Source of the DNA: Deltaproteobacteria bacterium
GTDB taxonomy: Bacteria > Desulfobacterota_D > UBA1144 > Nemesobacterales > N074bin48
Direction: 5' to 3'
Length of the DNA stretch: 17,945 nucleotides
NCBI GenBank assembly: GCA_004356685.1
Contig: SMWS01000091.1
Location: 1-17,945 of the forward strand
Shown: piece by piece, positions 5,854 to 13,992 of the stretch
How the letters are laid out: every line of letters starts with the position of its first letter
Position numbering within the stretch: the stretch's first letter is position 1
The notes under the pieces: generated by a model
The model's input: the letters and a program-made list of their open reading frames with translations, nothing else
Database searches by the model: none
Told to the model about the DNA's origin: nothing
Made by a program: the position numbers and the translations under genes

Positions 5854-6927
5854 ATGGCCGAACTAGATAAATTTTTTAATTATATGGCAGAAAATGATAT
5901 CAGTGATTTTCACTTATCATCAGGAATGAGACCTCTTTTCAGGCAGTATGGTGAGTTAAAACCCGCAAGTGATCACATACTGACACATGATGTTGTTAAA
6001 AAACTATCTCATGAAATACTAAACGATGAACAAAAACAAACTTTTAAAGAAAAAAATGACCTTGATTTTGCTCATGAACTCCCAGGTATAGCACGTTTCA
6101 GGGCAAACTATTATATGCAGCAAAGGGGTATTTCGAGCGCATTTAGGCTTATACCAAACAAAATTAGCTCATTAGAAGAACTGGGTTTACCAGAAAAACT
6201 CAAAGATTTTGCCGCTCTTAGCAGAGGACTAGTGCTTGTTACAGGACCAACTGGAAGTGGTAAATCTACGACTCTTGCAGCAATGATAAATCATATTAAC
6301 ACGACACGTACAGACCATATTATAACCATTGAAGATCCTATCGAATTTGTTCACCAGAGTGATAAATGCTTAATTCAACACAGACAGGTCGGTGTTCATA
6401 CTAAATCATTTTCGTCTGCCTTGAGAGCATCTTTAAGAGAAGACCCGGATATAATTATGCTTGGGGAAATGAGAGACTTAGAAACCATAGAGCTTGCTAT
6501 TACTGCTGCCGAGACAGGACACTTGGTATTTGCCACACTACACACAAGCTCAGCGCCTAAAACAATAGACAGAATTATTGATGCTTTTCCAGCAGAGCAG
6601 CAAGCACAAATCAGAACCATGCTCGCCGAATCACTCAAAGGTGTTGTTTGCCAGCAACTGCTTAAAAGATCCGACAAACCAGGCAGAGCTGCCGCACTGG
6701 AGATACTTGTTGTTAATACTGCAGTATCAAACTTAATAAGGGAAGGTAAAATTTTTCAGATCCCTTCAGTACTCCAGACAGGCAAGCAGTTGGGCATGCA
6801 GCTTTTAGATAACTCAATTATGCAGTTATATAAAGATAATAAAGTTTCCCCAGAAGAAGCCTATCACAAAGCTAATGATAAACAGATGTTTGAAAAACTT
6901 CTAAATAATAATCATACGATAAATTAG
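5854..6927 (+). CDS. pilT: Type IV pilus retraction ATPase PilT, copy 2
   Basis: This second PilT motor has 357 residues and no insertions or deletions against copy 1 over the first 350. Motifs are canonical: Walker A G131-P-T-G-S-G-K-S138, the Asp-box at 159-165, Walker B with G204-E205, the His-box at 223-234 and LIREGK at 294-299. Differences from copy 1 cluster at 101-120 (between N-domain and motor) and at 321-350 (the C-terminal helices that touch partner subunits). The tail ends in NNNHTIN instead of EKK. It is more like copy 1 than PilT is like PilU in classical systems, so neither copy is an obvious PilU. An AGGATGG ribosome site lies 9 nt upstream, closely matching that of copy 1. 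The gene probably starts from the sigma-54-type promoter at 5717, and it converges with the PilZ gene. Confidence 0.95.
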   Translation: MAELDKFFNYMAENDISDFHLSSGMRPLFRQYGELKPASDHILTHDVVKKLSHEILNDEQKQTFKEKNDLDFAHELPGIARFRANYYMQQRGISSAFRLIPNKISSLEELGLPEKLKDFAALSRGLVLVTGPTGSGKSTTLAAMINHINTTRTDHIITIEDPIEFVHQSDKCLIQHRQVGVHTKSFSSALRASLREDPDIIMLGEMRDLETIELAITAAETGHLVFATLHTSSAPKTIDRIIDAFPAEQQAQIRTMLAESLKGVVCQQLLKRSDKPGRAAALEILVVNTAVSNLIREGKIFQIPSVLQTGKQLGMQLLDNSIMQLYKDNKVSPEEAYHKANDKQMFEKLLNNNHTIN

Positions 6928-6969
6928 TCTGTTTATTTTTATGCTGCAGATTTGTATTTATTAGGAGAT

Positions 6970-6997
6970 TAACTTTATTTTTAAATTGATAAAGTTA
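6970..6997. terminator. AT-rich hairpin, possible bidirectional terminator
   Basis: TAACTTTAT (6970-6978) and ATAAAGTTA (6989-6997) form a perfect 9-bp stem with a 10-nt loop, followed by TTTCTTTC on the plus strand. It sits between the convergent pilT2 and PilZ genes, which is the right place for a shared terminator. With only two G:C pairs the stem is weak. Confidence 0.4.
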
Positions 6998-7045
6998 TTT
7001 CTTTCAAAAAATAAATACCTTTTTATGTAGAAAAAAGTGTCACCA

Positions 7046-7798
7046 TTAATGCAGCTTACTAAGATTGTTTTCGGCAAGTGTTAATATGTCTGTAAGCTTT
7101 TTCTTATCTTCAAAGGACATATTTATTATCTGCCATACTACTCTAATATGATTTGGCAAACACTCTGGGAACAGATTATCATCCCACCCTAACACATTGA
7201 GCCTTAAAAGTTTGCATGAAAGGTTTTTAAGGTCGGCATTTTTAAAATTAGATGAGAAGAGAATCGAAATCTGAGTGCTGTTTATCAATTCACTATTTAT
7301 GTTCTTACCAAAGAAATCACAAAGTATTCCTGACTCACTAATATTAATGACTTCTCCCCCCAAATCATGATGATCTAAATGAACAATTATTTTAGTTCCG
7401 GGAATACTAATCCTTTCATGTGCTCTGCGTTTTCTTAAATCACAAGCCTCTAAAATGACGGAACGAAGATCAACCGAACTAAAAGGCGAGGTTACAATAT
7501 GATTTATTCCAGAAGCTTTAAAATCATTTAATTTTTTTTGTGAGGATTCCGATGTGATAAGTATAATTGGGCAGTTTCTATTTGTTGATTTTATCTTATT
7601 CATTAAGTCATTTGAACCATCTTCTACTATTTGTTTGCCGCATATAATTACGTCATATTTTTTAGTATCTAATATTTGCTCGCTTTGTTTAATGCTTGAA
7701 GCTTCTGATACTACAGCATCACTCAGTTCAGACATGATATATGTCTTTAGCAACAACATAGAAGACTTTGAATCATGGATAATCAGGATATTGGTCAT
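7046..7798 (-). CDS. Pseudo-receiver protein with a C-terminal PilZ domain
   Basis: The 250 residues split into a response-regulator-like receiver (about 1-120) and a PilZ domain (about 122-230). In the receiver, D9 and T82 (LITS) are retained. The phospho-acceptor position in YDVIICG is Gly54, the Lys of the usual KPF is Ser104, and the first acid before D9 is His. Standard phosphorylation is therefore unlikely. The PilZ domain keeps both c-di-GMP signatures, R125-A-H-E-R129 (RxxxR) and N152-I-S-E-S-G157 (NxSxxG), so ligand binding is expected. There is no membrane segment. The ATG is preceded by a moderate GGAAA ribosome site. It lies 45 nt after the ABC ATPase on the same strand, probably co-transcribed, and converges with pilT2. 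An effector role in pilus or motility control is plausible from the neighbours but not shown. Confidence 0.88.
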   Translation of the reverse strand: MTNILIIHDSKSSMLLLKTYIMSELSDAVVSEASSIKQSEQILDTKKYDVIICGKQIVEDGSNDLMNKIKSTNRNCPIILITSESSQKKLNDFKASGINHIVTSPFSSVDLRSVILEACDLRKRRAHERISIPGTKIIVHLDHHDLGGEVINISESGILCDFFGKNINSELINSTQISILFSSNFKNADLKNLSCKLLRLNVLGWDDNLFPECLPNHIRVVWQIINMSFEDKKKLTDILTLAENNLSKLH

Positions 7799-7843
7799 TA
7801 TTAAGTTTCCTTTTTACTAGGTATTATTAAATGATAAATCAAA

Positions 7844-8596
7844 TTAGTTAAATCTGCCCTCTATAAAATCTTTTAATTCTTTTATTTGAGTATTTCTTGT
7901 TTGCTCAACTGAGCCGCAAAATATTATTTTCCCCTCATATAAAAATGCTATTTTATCTGATACCTCAAAAGCACTTGATATTATATCATGGGTAATAATT
8001 ATAGCTGTAATACCAAATTTAGCTTGCATATCTCTAATTAATTGATTTATGCGCTTAATGTTTGTTGGATCAAGCCCCGTTGTGGGTTCATCGTACAATA
8101 GAATTTTTGGTTTCATGGCAAGCGCTCTTGCTAAAGCCACTCTTTTCTTCATTCCCCCGCTCAAATCAGAAGGATATTTATCTTCGATTCTCCCAAGACC
8201 TGTTATATTTAGATTCTCCTGTACTATAGATTTAATTTTATCTTCAGAATAATTAAAATTCTGTCTGATTGGAAAGGCAATATTTTCATAAACATCTAAA
8301 GAATCAAATAACGCCGATCCTTGGAACAGCATTCCTATCTTTTTTCTTACTCTTATGGTTTCATCTTCATTTAGAGCAGTAATGTCTTCCCCTTCTATTA
8401 AGATTTTCCCCTTATCAACATTAATGAGTCCACACAGCTCTTTTAGTATTACAGTTTTACCAGACCCGCTACCACCTAAAATACAAAGGTTCTCCCCCTT
8501 TTTTATGCCAAGATTAATGCCTTTGAGAACATAGTTTGAATTAAAGGATTTATGTACATCGATAAACTCTATTATGTAGTCGTAATTGTTTGTCAT
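7844..8596 (-). CDS. MlaF-like ABC transporter ATPase
   Basis: This 250-residue ATPase belongs to the MlaF/Ttg2A/Mkl branch, which drives phospholipid or hydrophobic-solvent transport across the Gram-negative envelope with an MlaE permease and an MlaD substrate protein. Motifs are Walker A G41-G-S-G-S-G-K-T48, the Q-loop Q92 in FQGSALFDSL (a string typical of this branch), the signature LSGGMKKRVALARA from 145, Walker B LLYDE at 166-170 and the switch His203. The protein is full length and looks active. No permease or MlaD gene is in the window, so its partners must be encoded elsewhere. Upstream lies the strong terminator of the acyl-CoA synthetase gene, so it needs its own promoter in 8597-8657, and downstream is the PilZ gene. 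No clear ribosome site precedes the ATG. Confidence 0.9.
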   Translation of the reverse strand: MTNNYDYIIEFIDVHKSFNSNYVLKGINLGIKKGENLCILGGSGSGKTVILKELCGLINVDKGKILIEGEDITALNEDETIRVRKKIGMLFQGSALFDSLDVYENIAFPIRQNFNYSEDKIKSIVQENLNITGLGRIEDKYPSDLSGGMKKRVALARALAMKPKILLYDEPTTGLDPTNIKRINQLIRDMQAKFGITAIIITHDIISSAFEVSDKIAFLYEGKIIFCGSVEQTRNTQIKELKDFIEGRFN

Positions 8597-8657
8597 TAAG
8601 ATAAAATCAAAAAATATGCCAACATCTGAATATTAATATTTAACCTATTAATAAAGC

Positions 8658-8702
8658 AAAAAAAAAGGAAGAAGGGAGATTTGATACTCCCTTCTTCCTT
8701 TT
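8658..8702 (-). terminator. Strong intrinsic terminator of the acyl-CoA synthetase gene
   Basis: A perfect 16-bp stem pairs 8663-8678 with 8687-8702 (core GGAAGAAGGGAG) around an 8-nt loop. On the minus strand it is followed by nine U residues (8666 to 8658, partly shared with the stem). It begins 20 nt after the synthetase stop. The stem is exact and G:C-containing at the loop end, a textbook factor-independent terminator. Confidence 0.9.
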
Positions 8703-8721
8703 AAAAATTATTATTATTTAG

Positions 8722-10446
8722 CTATTTCCTAGCACTGAATTTTAGCCCTGCTTTATTTCTATCCCAGGTTTTATCTGTGATATCTTTTAACTCAGCTACT
8801 TTAACCTTCTGAGTTGCTGTCATTGGAAAACCATTTTCATAAACCTCAATAAATCTTGGCACCATAGCTACTATTACTCGTTCTGCCATCCACTTACAAA
8901 ACGTTACAGGATCAAAGCTCATCCCTGGTTTAGTAGTAATGTTGAGCTTAATCTCATCATCTGATACATTTGGAAGCCTAATACCTACAGCAATTGCTTG
9001 TTGTACAGAATCGTATTTCAAAGCTTCATCGGCAACAGCAACAGGATCAACATTTTCACCGGATACCCTTATTCTACTGTACCTGCCGGCAAAATAGTAT
9101 CTACCGTCCATACCCCTTGCAAATAGATCGTCTGAATTAAAAAAACCTTCGTCGTCAAACGCCTCTTTTGTTCTTTTGTCATCTTTAAAGTATTCATTTA
9201 GAGTTGTATGTGGAATCATAGGTCTAATATATAATAAACCCTTTGCATCCTCAGGTGGAGTAGGATCTGCAAAAGGATCCCAAAACGGTCTGATTGCTTC
9301 GTCCTGAACAAGCGGGTTTCTAAGTTCAGCATAGTAACCTTCCATAGGATAACCAGAAGAACCGGGTCTGTGATCCTCTGCATCTTTCCAAAGAACCATA
9401 CCCATTTCTGTAGAGCCGTAACCATCAATAACCCTTACACCAAACCTCTCCTGAAACTCAGCTAAATTTCTGGGCGCTGGTGAACCAAGCATTATTCTAA
9501 TATTATGTTTTTTATCCCATTCACTAGGTGGGGCTGCCCACAGGTATTCTGCTACAGCTCCAAGCATATTTGCACATGTTGCTCCACATTCTGATGCCCA
9601 TTTCCAGAAACCCGAAGCTGAAAAACGAGGGTAAAACACAGCTGTAGCCCCCGATCCAATTGCACTAAACAGACACATAACCTGTGCATTGGCATGCCCT
9701 AAAGAAAGAACACTCATTAGCACGTCACCACTTCTTACACCCTGTTGTTGAAGATAACTTCTTACTGTCATAACTACGCCGCCATGTTCTCTTACAACAC
9801 CTTTTGGCATACCCGTTGTACCAGAAGTAAACATACAACGCTCTAAATCTGAAGTTGTCACATTCATGCCAGGATTAGCGTTTGAAGACTTATTAAAACT
9901 GCTAAACGCCGTTGTTTTTATACCGCCTATTTCAGAAGGTATGGTTCCTTCACCGGTAACAAAAATACTTTTTATATTCTTCAAATCCTTTGCCACTTCT
10001 TCTAAAAATGGGATGCTTCCCTGGTCTATTATTAAGGAAATCATATCGGAATAGTTGATAATATATGCCAGTCTCTCACCCTTTTCGTCTTTGTTTATAG
10101 GCACCTGTATAGCGCCTGCTTTGTGAATAGCAATTATTGAAGCAACATATTCTGAGCAATTAATCATATACATACCAATCTTATCGCCCTTTTTCACCCC
10201 ATAGTCATTCATCAGTCCGTTAGAGACTCTGTTTGCCCATTCATTAGCCTCTTTGTAAGTATAGCTTTCATTGATATTCCCATCATTATCAGCTACGCGA
10301 AACAGAGTTTTATCCGGGAATTGCTCCGCACCCATTTCCAGGTACTTTGTAACTGGCAGCCACTGAGTAGTATCGTCAAATGTGCCAAATGGGAGTGTTC
10401 CTTCTCCTACATACTTGGAACCTCTTGGTTTGAAAAGTAATCGCAT
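8722..10446 (-). CDS. AMP-forming acyl-CoA synthetase (ANL superfamily)
   Basis: ANL enzymes activate a carboxylic acid with ATP to an acyl-AMP and then pass it to CoA. The 574 residues carry all core motifs: A3 P-loop TSGTTGMPK at 207-215, A5 DGYGSTE at 341-347, A7 with D439-D440 in place of the usual TGD, A8 hinge RIRVSGEN at 458-465, and the A10 catalytic lysine K547 in ATQK. The C-terminal lid domain begins near 460 and is complete. The adenylation region is somewhat like CaiC or medium/long-chain synthetases, but the acyl substrate cannot be read off. Expression looks strong: AGGAGG (10454-10459) is spaced 7 nt from the ATG, a good sigma-70-type promoter lies upstream, and a strong terminator follows. 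It is a single-gene unit, divergent from the exchanger gene. Confidence 0.92.
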   Translation of the reverse strand: MRLLFKPRGSKYVGEGTLPFGTFDDTTQWLPVTKYLEMGAEQFPDKTLFRVADNDGNINESYTYKEANEWANRVSNGLMNDYGVKKGDKIGMYMINCSEYVASIIAIHKAGAIQVPINKDEKGERLAYIINYSDMISLIIDQGSIPFLEEVAKDLKNIKSIFVTGEGTIPSEIGGIKTTAFSSFNKSSNANPGMNVTTSDLERCMFTSGTTGMPKGVVREHGGVVMTVRSYLQQQGVRSGDVLMSVLSLGHANAQVMCLFSAIGSGATAVFYPRFSASGFWKWASECGATCANMLGAVAEYLWAAPPSEWDKKHNIRIMLGSPAPRNLAEFQERFGVRVIDGYGSTEMGMVLWKDAEDHRPGSSGYPMEGYYAELRNPLVQDEAIRPFWDPFADPTPPEDAKGLLYIRPMIPHTTLNEYFKDDKRTKEAFDDEGFFNSDDLFARGMDGRYYFAGRYSRIRVSGENVDPVAVADEALKYDSVQQAIAVGIRLPNVSDDEIKLNITTKPGMSFDPVTFCKWMAERVIVAMVPRFIEVYENGFPMTATQKVKVAELKDITDKTWDRNKAGLKFSARK

Positions 10447-10498
10447 TTAAACTCCTCCTATAAACTACTCCTACTGAATTTGAAAAAATTATTTTTTT

Positions 10499-10528
10499 AG
10501 TATAAACATATAAAGATAGTATTGTCAC
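10499..10528 (-). promoter_or_regulatory. Sigma-70-type promoter of the acyl-CoA synthetase gene
   Basis: On the minus strand GTGACA (10528-10523) and TATACT (10504-10499) are separated by 18 nt, each with one mismatch to TTGACA and TATAAT. Transcription would begin near 10492, giving a leader of about 46 nt that ends in the AGGAGG ribosome site. Confidence 0.6.
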
Positions 10529-10554
10529 GCAGTTATTTAACCGTGCGAATTCGC
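10526..10554. promoter_or_regulatory. Dyads next to the -35 element, candidate operator
   Basis: The perfect 10-bp palindrome GCGAATTCGC (10545-10554) is directly preceded by the interrupted dyad CACG-ca-GTT-attt-AAC-CGTG (10526-10545). The first arm overlaps the -35 hexamer of the synthetase promoter. These are the most G:C-rich bases in a 253-nt AT-rich divergent spacer, which suggests a regulator site serving one or both genes. No regulator family is assigned. Confidence 0.4.
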
Positions 10555-10699
10555 TTTATAAACAAATCTTCTAATTTTTAATGCTAAAAATTAATATTTT
10601 AAAGCATCCGCTAATTAATTTCAAATAATAAATTTATAAAACTGAACATGCAGTTGTTCGTACAGACAGATTACTAAATATCAAAATTGTAAAATGTAG

Positions 10700-11647
10700 A
10701 TGGAAAAACAAATTTTATATAGCTTGGCAGTCTTCATCTTTGGCCTTATCTTCCTTTATTTAGGCGGCGTGGGTCTTGTCAAAGGATCTTCTCGTCTGGC
10801 AAGAGCTATGGGCATTAACCCGGTACTGATAGGTTTAACTATAGTTGCTTTTGGAACTTCCGCACCAGAATTAGTAGTGTCTATTATTGCAGCCTTCAAA
10901 GGATCAAATGATTTAATAATGGGAAATATACTGGGAAGCAACATTGCTAATATTGGACTTATATTGGGAATAAGCGCCTTAATTTATCCAATAAGCATTA
11001 AACTTACGCTTATCAAAGTTGAACTGCCTTTTATGATATCAATTTCGATTCTACTGCTTTTATTATCACAAAATTTAATAATAGAACATTTTGAAGGCGC
11101 AATCCTCTTTATTCTTTTAATTTCGATGATCATATATAGCTGCTATGACGCTTTTAAAGAACCAAAAGAAATTGAAAAAGAGTTTAGTGAGTTGGTGCAA
11201 GTTGATAGAAGCTATTATAAGAATATCCTTTACATAGTATTTGGAATTATTGGACTAAGTATTGGAGCAAAACTGCTGGTCGACTCTGCTATATCGATTG
11301 CGCAAAGTCTGGGAGTAAGTCAAGCTCTTATTGGTATTACAGCTGTAGCTATAGGTACTTCCCTCCCGGAGCTTACTACATCTGTAATTGCTGCGCTAAA
11401 AAGAGAGTCAGGAATAATAATAGGCAATATCATAGGAAGTAATATTTTCAATATAGGCATTCTTGGCATAATTTCTGTACTAAAACCTATAGAAATGAAA
11501 CAACATCTCTTAGAATTTGAATTTTGTATAATGATTCTGTTTTCAATTATTCTGCTACCAATTATGAAAACGGGTTTTAAGATAGCAAAAACAGAAGGAT
11601 TGTTGCTATTGCTATTTTACTTAATGTTTCTTAGGTTTATTTTTTAA
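10700..11647 (+). CDS. CaCA-family sodium/calcium exchanger, YrbG-like
   Basis: This 315-residue inner-membrane antiporter has the two inverted alpha repeats of the cation/Ca2+ exchanger family. Repeat 1 carries F51-G-T-S-A-P-E57 followed by GNILGSN (75-81). Repeat 2 carries G219-T-S-L-P-E224 followed by GNIIGSN (242-248). The two glutamates in the GTSxPE motifs bind the cation in the archaeal NCX structure. About ten hydrophobic helices are visible, with a charged cytoplasmic loop near 150-175. Length and layout match YrbG and bacterial Ca2+/Na+ (or H+) exchangers. The ion preference cannot be decided from sequence. The ATG at 10700 has no clear Shine-Dalgarno. It is divergent from the synthetase gene and converges with the kinase gene, 28 nt apart, without a visible hairpin. 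Confidence 0.93.
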   Translation: MEKQILYSLAVFIFGLIFLYLGGVGLVKGSSRLARAMGINPVLIGLTIVAFGTSAPELVVSIIAAFKGSNDLIMGNILGSNIANIGLILGISALIYPISIKLTLIKVELPFMISISILLLLLSQNLIIEHFEGAILFILLISMIIYSCYDAFKEPKEIEKEFSELVQVDRSYYKNILYIVFGIIGLSIGAKLLVDSAISIAQSLGVSQALIGITAVAIGTSLPELTTSVIAALKRESGIIIGNIIGSNIFNIGILGIISVLKPIEMKQHLLEFEFCIMILFSIILLPIMKTGFKIAKTEGLLLLLFYLMFLRFIF

Positions 11648-11675
11648 TGAGAATTTACAAAGAATTATCAGCCTT

Positions 11676-13988
11676 TTAATCTTTATAATCTTTAATTGTC
11701 AGTTTCCTTAGTTGCTCGATGTCCTCTTCAGTTAAGATCTGAGTGTCTTCTTCACTGAATTTTTTTTCAGCATCATCAATTTGGTTATCTTTGTGAGATA
11801 GAGTCTCTTTTACTACTGATCCTCCCCCTTGAGATTCATCTTTAAGCCCGGGCAAACTAATCTCTAATTTTATTTCATCAGAGCCGGTTTTGGTAGTCGG
11901 TGTACTAATCTCAACATTATTATCTAATTGCTGAGGTTTGTGATCAATATTTAAATTTTCAATATTATCTCCTTCAAGCTTTTGTGAAAAACCACTGACT
12001 TCGGATCTAATCTTCTCGATTTCTTCACTTGATAAAACTTTTGTTTTTTCACCTTGATAATCAATATCATTAGCCTTTTGAGAAATGCCAATATCTTTAC
12101 CATCTGAATCCTGTTTAGTTTCTTGCTTAATACCTGGAAAGTTAATCTCTATTTTTATGTCGTCTAATCTTATGTCATCTGGGCTCGACTTTTCAGGGGG
12201 TTTACTTGTGGCAGCAGTGCCGACACTGTCTTCATCGTCTAAAATATCAGATTCTAAGACCTCTTCTAAATCATCTGCATCAGCATCCAGATTCTTTTCT
12301 GTCTTAATAATATTCTCAACATTTTCATCTTCTGAATCTTCATCGTTTAAGTCAATAAACTCTGCAAGATGAAGAAAAAATATAAATTTACGCGTATTTT
12401 CTTTATCTAACGGGCTTATTTCGATTAAATCTCCTACGGTTTTAGCTTTTTTGATTAAATTGGCAAGTTTAAGTTCTTTAGGAGAAGAAAATTTTAAAGT
12501 CGCAATGTCCTGCGCTAAACCCCACCTCCTGCTCAGTATGGTACCATCTTTTTTCAGCAGACTTGATATTTGTTGATCTTCAATAACGGACCTCTCAACA
12601 GCATCATAAATAACCTGAAGAGGGTGAATATCATACATAACTTCCAAATTTAATACGTTAGTATCTTTATAATAAAATTTACCACTGGTCAGGCTAAACC
12701 CTTCCACAAGCCTTTTTCTTATTTGATCTTCCAGCACAGATGAGAGCTGGTGGGGACTTATTTTTCCCATCTTTATAAGGGCTTCTCCAATTTTTATATC
12801 CCTTTCGTTGGCAAAAGCAATAGCGGTTTGTTGTTCTTCTCGGGTTATTATTGATTGATTTACTAAAAGTTCGGCAAGTGCATAACGCAGATTGCTTCCA
12901 TGCAAAAAGACTATGTTGCCTTGTAAAAAATAGATCTTTAGTTCAATATCTGAATCTACATATAAAATCCCGGTCTTTTTCTCACGGTAAAATAAACAAA
13001 GAGTTTGAGAGAAGAACCGCTTTTCAATCTCCCCTCTTTCATCATATTCATCCAAATCTTCAAAACCTATATGACTGCCACTACCGCTGGTAGTATCGTC
13101 TGTATATAGATTTGGAGCTGTAGTTTCACTACTGTTAATAGTATTAATATTTATTGACAAATCGGACGAAACGCCTATTTTCAAAGAGGCTAAAAAATCA
13201 TCGACAGTCTGAAACCTGGCTTCAGGTTTTTTTGCCAGTGATCTTGCGATTGCATTTTCCAAATCTTTTGATACATCAGGTCTAATTTCACAAATAGAAG
13301 TAGGAGTAAGTTCTACGTGGCCTTTCTTTATTTCATAGTCAGAACCAGTGTTGCTTCCAAACGGAACCTTACCAGTTAATATCTCATAAAATGAAACTCC
13401 AAGAGAGTAAACGTCGGATCTATGATCTACTCTTTCCCCCAATATTTGCTCAGGTGACATATATTTTGGCGTACCTAAAACCGTGCCAGCAACAGTATGA
13501 GCAGAGTCAGAAACTATGTGCGCTATCCCAAAATCTGTAATTTTCACTTCTCCCTTAGTTAAAATAAAGTTATTGGGCTTTATATCTCTATGTATGATGC
13601 CTTTTGAGTGAGCATGTGCTATGCCTGATAGGATTTGTTTGAAAATATTAAGCGAAAAATTAATTTCCAGAGGCCCCTGTTTTTTTACGATTTTCCCTAT
13701 ACTTTCGCCTTCTATATACTCCATTACCAAGAAATAGCTGTTCTCAATCTCTAAAAAATCAAATACAGTAACGATGTTGGGATGAGTCATCTTGGCCTGG
13801 ATTTTGGCTTCTTTATAAAACCTCTTAATAATTTCAGCATTGCTCAGCAGTTCCGGGTGGATAACTTTAAGGGCAACAACGCGGTCCAGGGTTTCGTGAA
13901 TAGCTTTATACACCTCTCCCATACCACCTACACCAATACTCTCAATGATTTTGTAATTTTCTACTTTTTGTCCTGACAGATCTGACAT
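11676..13988 (-). CDS. Cytosolic Ser/Thr protein kinase with DUF4388-like middle and duplicated acidic tail
   Basis: The 770 residues begin with a complete Hanks-type kinase (about 10-270): glycine loop G19-V-G-G-M-G24, Lys41, H133-R-D135, D152-F-G154, and the activation segment GTVLGTPKYMSPE with SPE at 178-180. No membrane helix follows, unlike PknB, so it is probably soluble. A DUF4388-like region (about 323-470) comes next, then a helical part to about 550. The tail from about 550 is acidic and Ser/Thr-rich and is built from two units. Each unit has a D-x-I-K-[IL]-E-I-x-x-P-G-x-K motif (from 609 and 704), followed by T-x-[IV]-L-x-x-E (from T649 and T749). The second motif also occurs in the linker of the FHA protein of the same operon. 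The gene starts 4 nt after the phosphatase stop without a clear ribosome site, pointing to translational coupling. Substrates are unknown. Confidence 0.92.
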   Translation of the reverse strand: MSDLSGQKVENYKIIESIGVGGMGEVYKAIHETLDRVVALKVIHPELLSNAEIIKRFYKEAKIQAKMTHPNIVTVFDFLEIENSYFLVMEYIEGESIGKIVKKQGPLEINFSLNIFKQILSGIAHAHSKGIIHRDIKPNNFILTKGEVKITDFGIAHIVSDSAHTVAGTVLGTPKYMSPEQILGERVDHRSDVYSLGVSFYEILTGKVPFGSNTGSDYEIKKGHVELTPTSICEIRPDVSKDLENAIARSLAKKPEARFQTVDDFLASLKIGVSSDLSININTINSSETTAPNLYTDDTTSGSGSHIGFEDLDEYDERGEIEKRFFSQTLCLFYREKKTGILYVDSDIELKIYFLQGNIVFLHGSNLRYALAELLVNQSIITREEQQTAIAFANERDIKIGEALIKMGKISPHQLSSVLEDQIRKRLVEGFSLTSGKFYYKDTNVLNLEVMYDIHPLQVIYDAVERSVIEDQQISSLLKKDGTILSRRWGLAQDIATLKFSSPKELKLANLIKKAKTVGDLIEISPLDKENTRKFIFFLHLAEFIDLNDEDSEDENVENIIKTEKNLDADADDLEEVLESDILDDEDSVGTAATSKPPEKSSPDDIRLDDIKIEINFPGIKQETKQDSDGKDIGISQKANDIDYQGEKTKVLSSEEIEKIRSEVSGFSQKLEGDNIENLNIDHKPQQLDNNVEISTPTTKTGSDEIKLEISLPGLKDESQGGGSVVKETLSHKDNQIDDAEKKFSEEDTQILTEEDIEQLRKLTIKDYKD

Positions 13989-13992
13989 TTTA

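Noticed and set aside
8606..8622. Near-consensus sigma-54 site on the minus strand (TTGGCATATTTTTTGAT) before the MlaF-like gene
   Set aside because: The invariant -12 GC reads GA, and the start point would fall on the start codon at 8596, leaving no leader.
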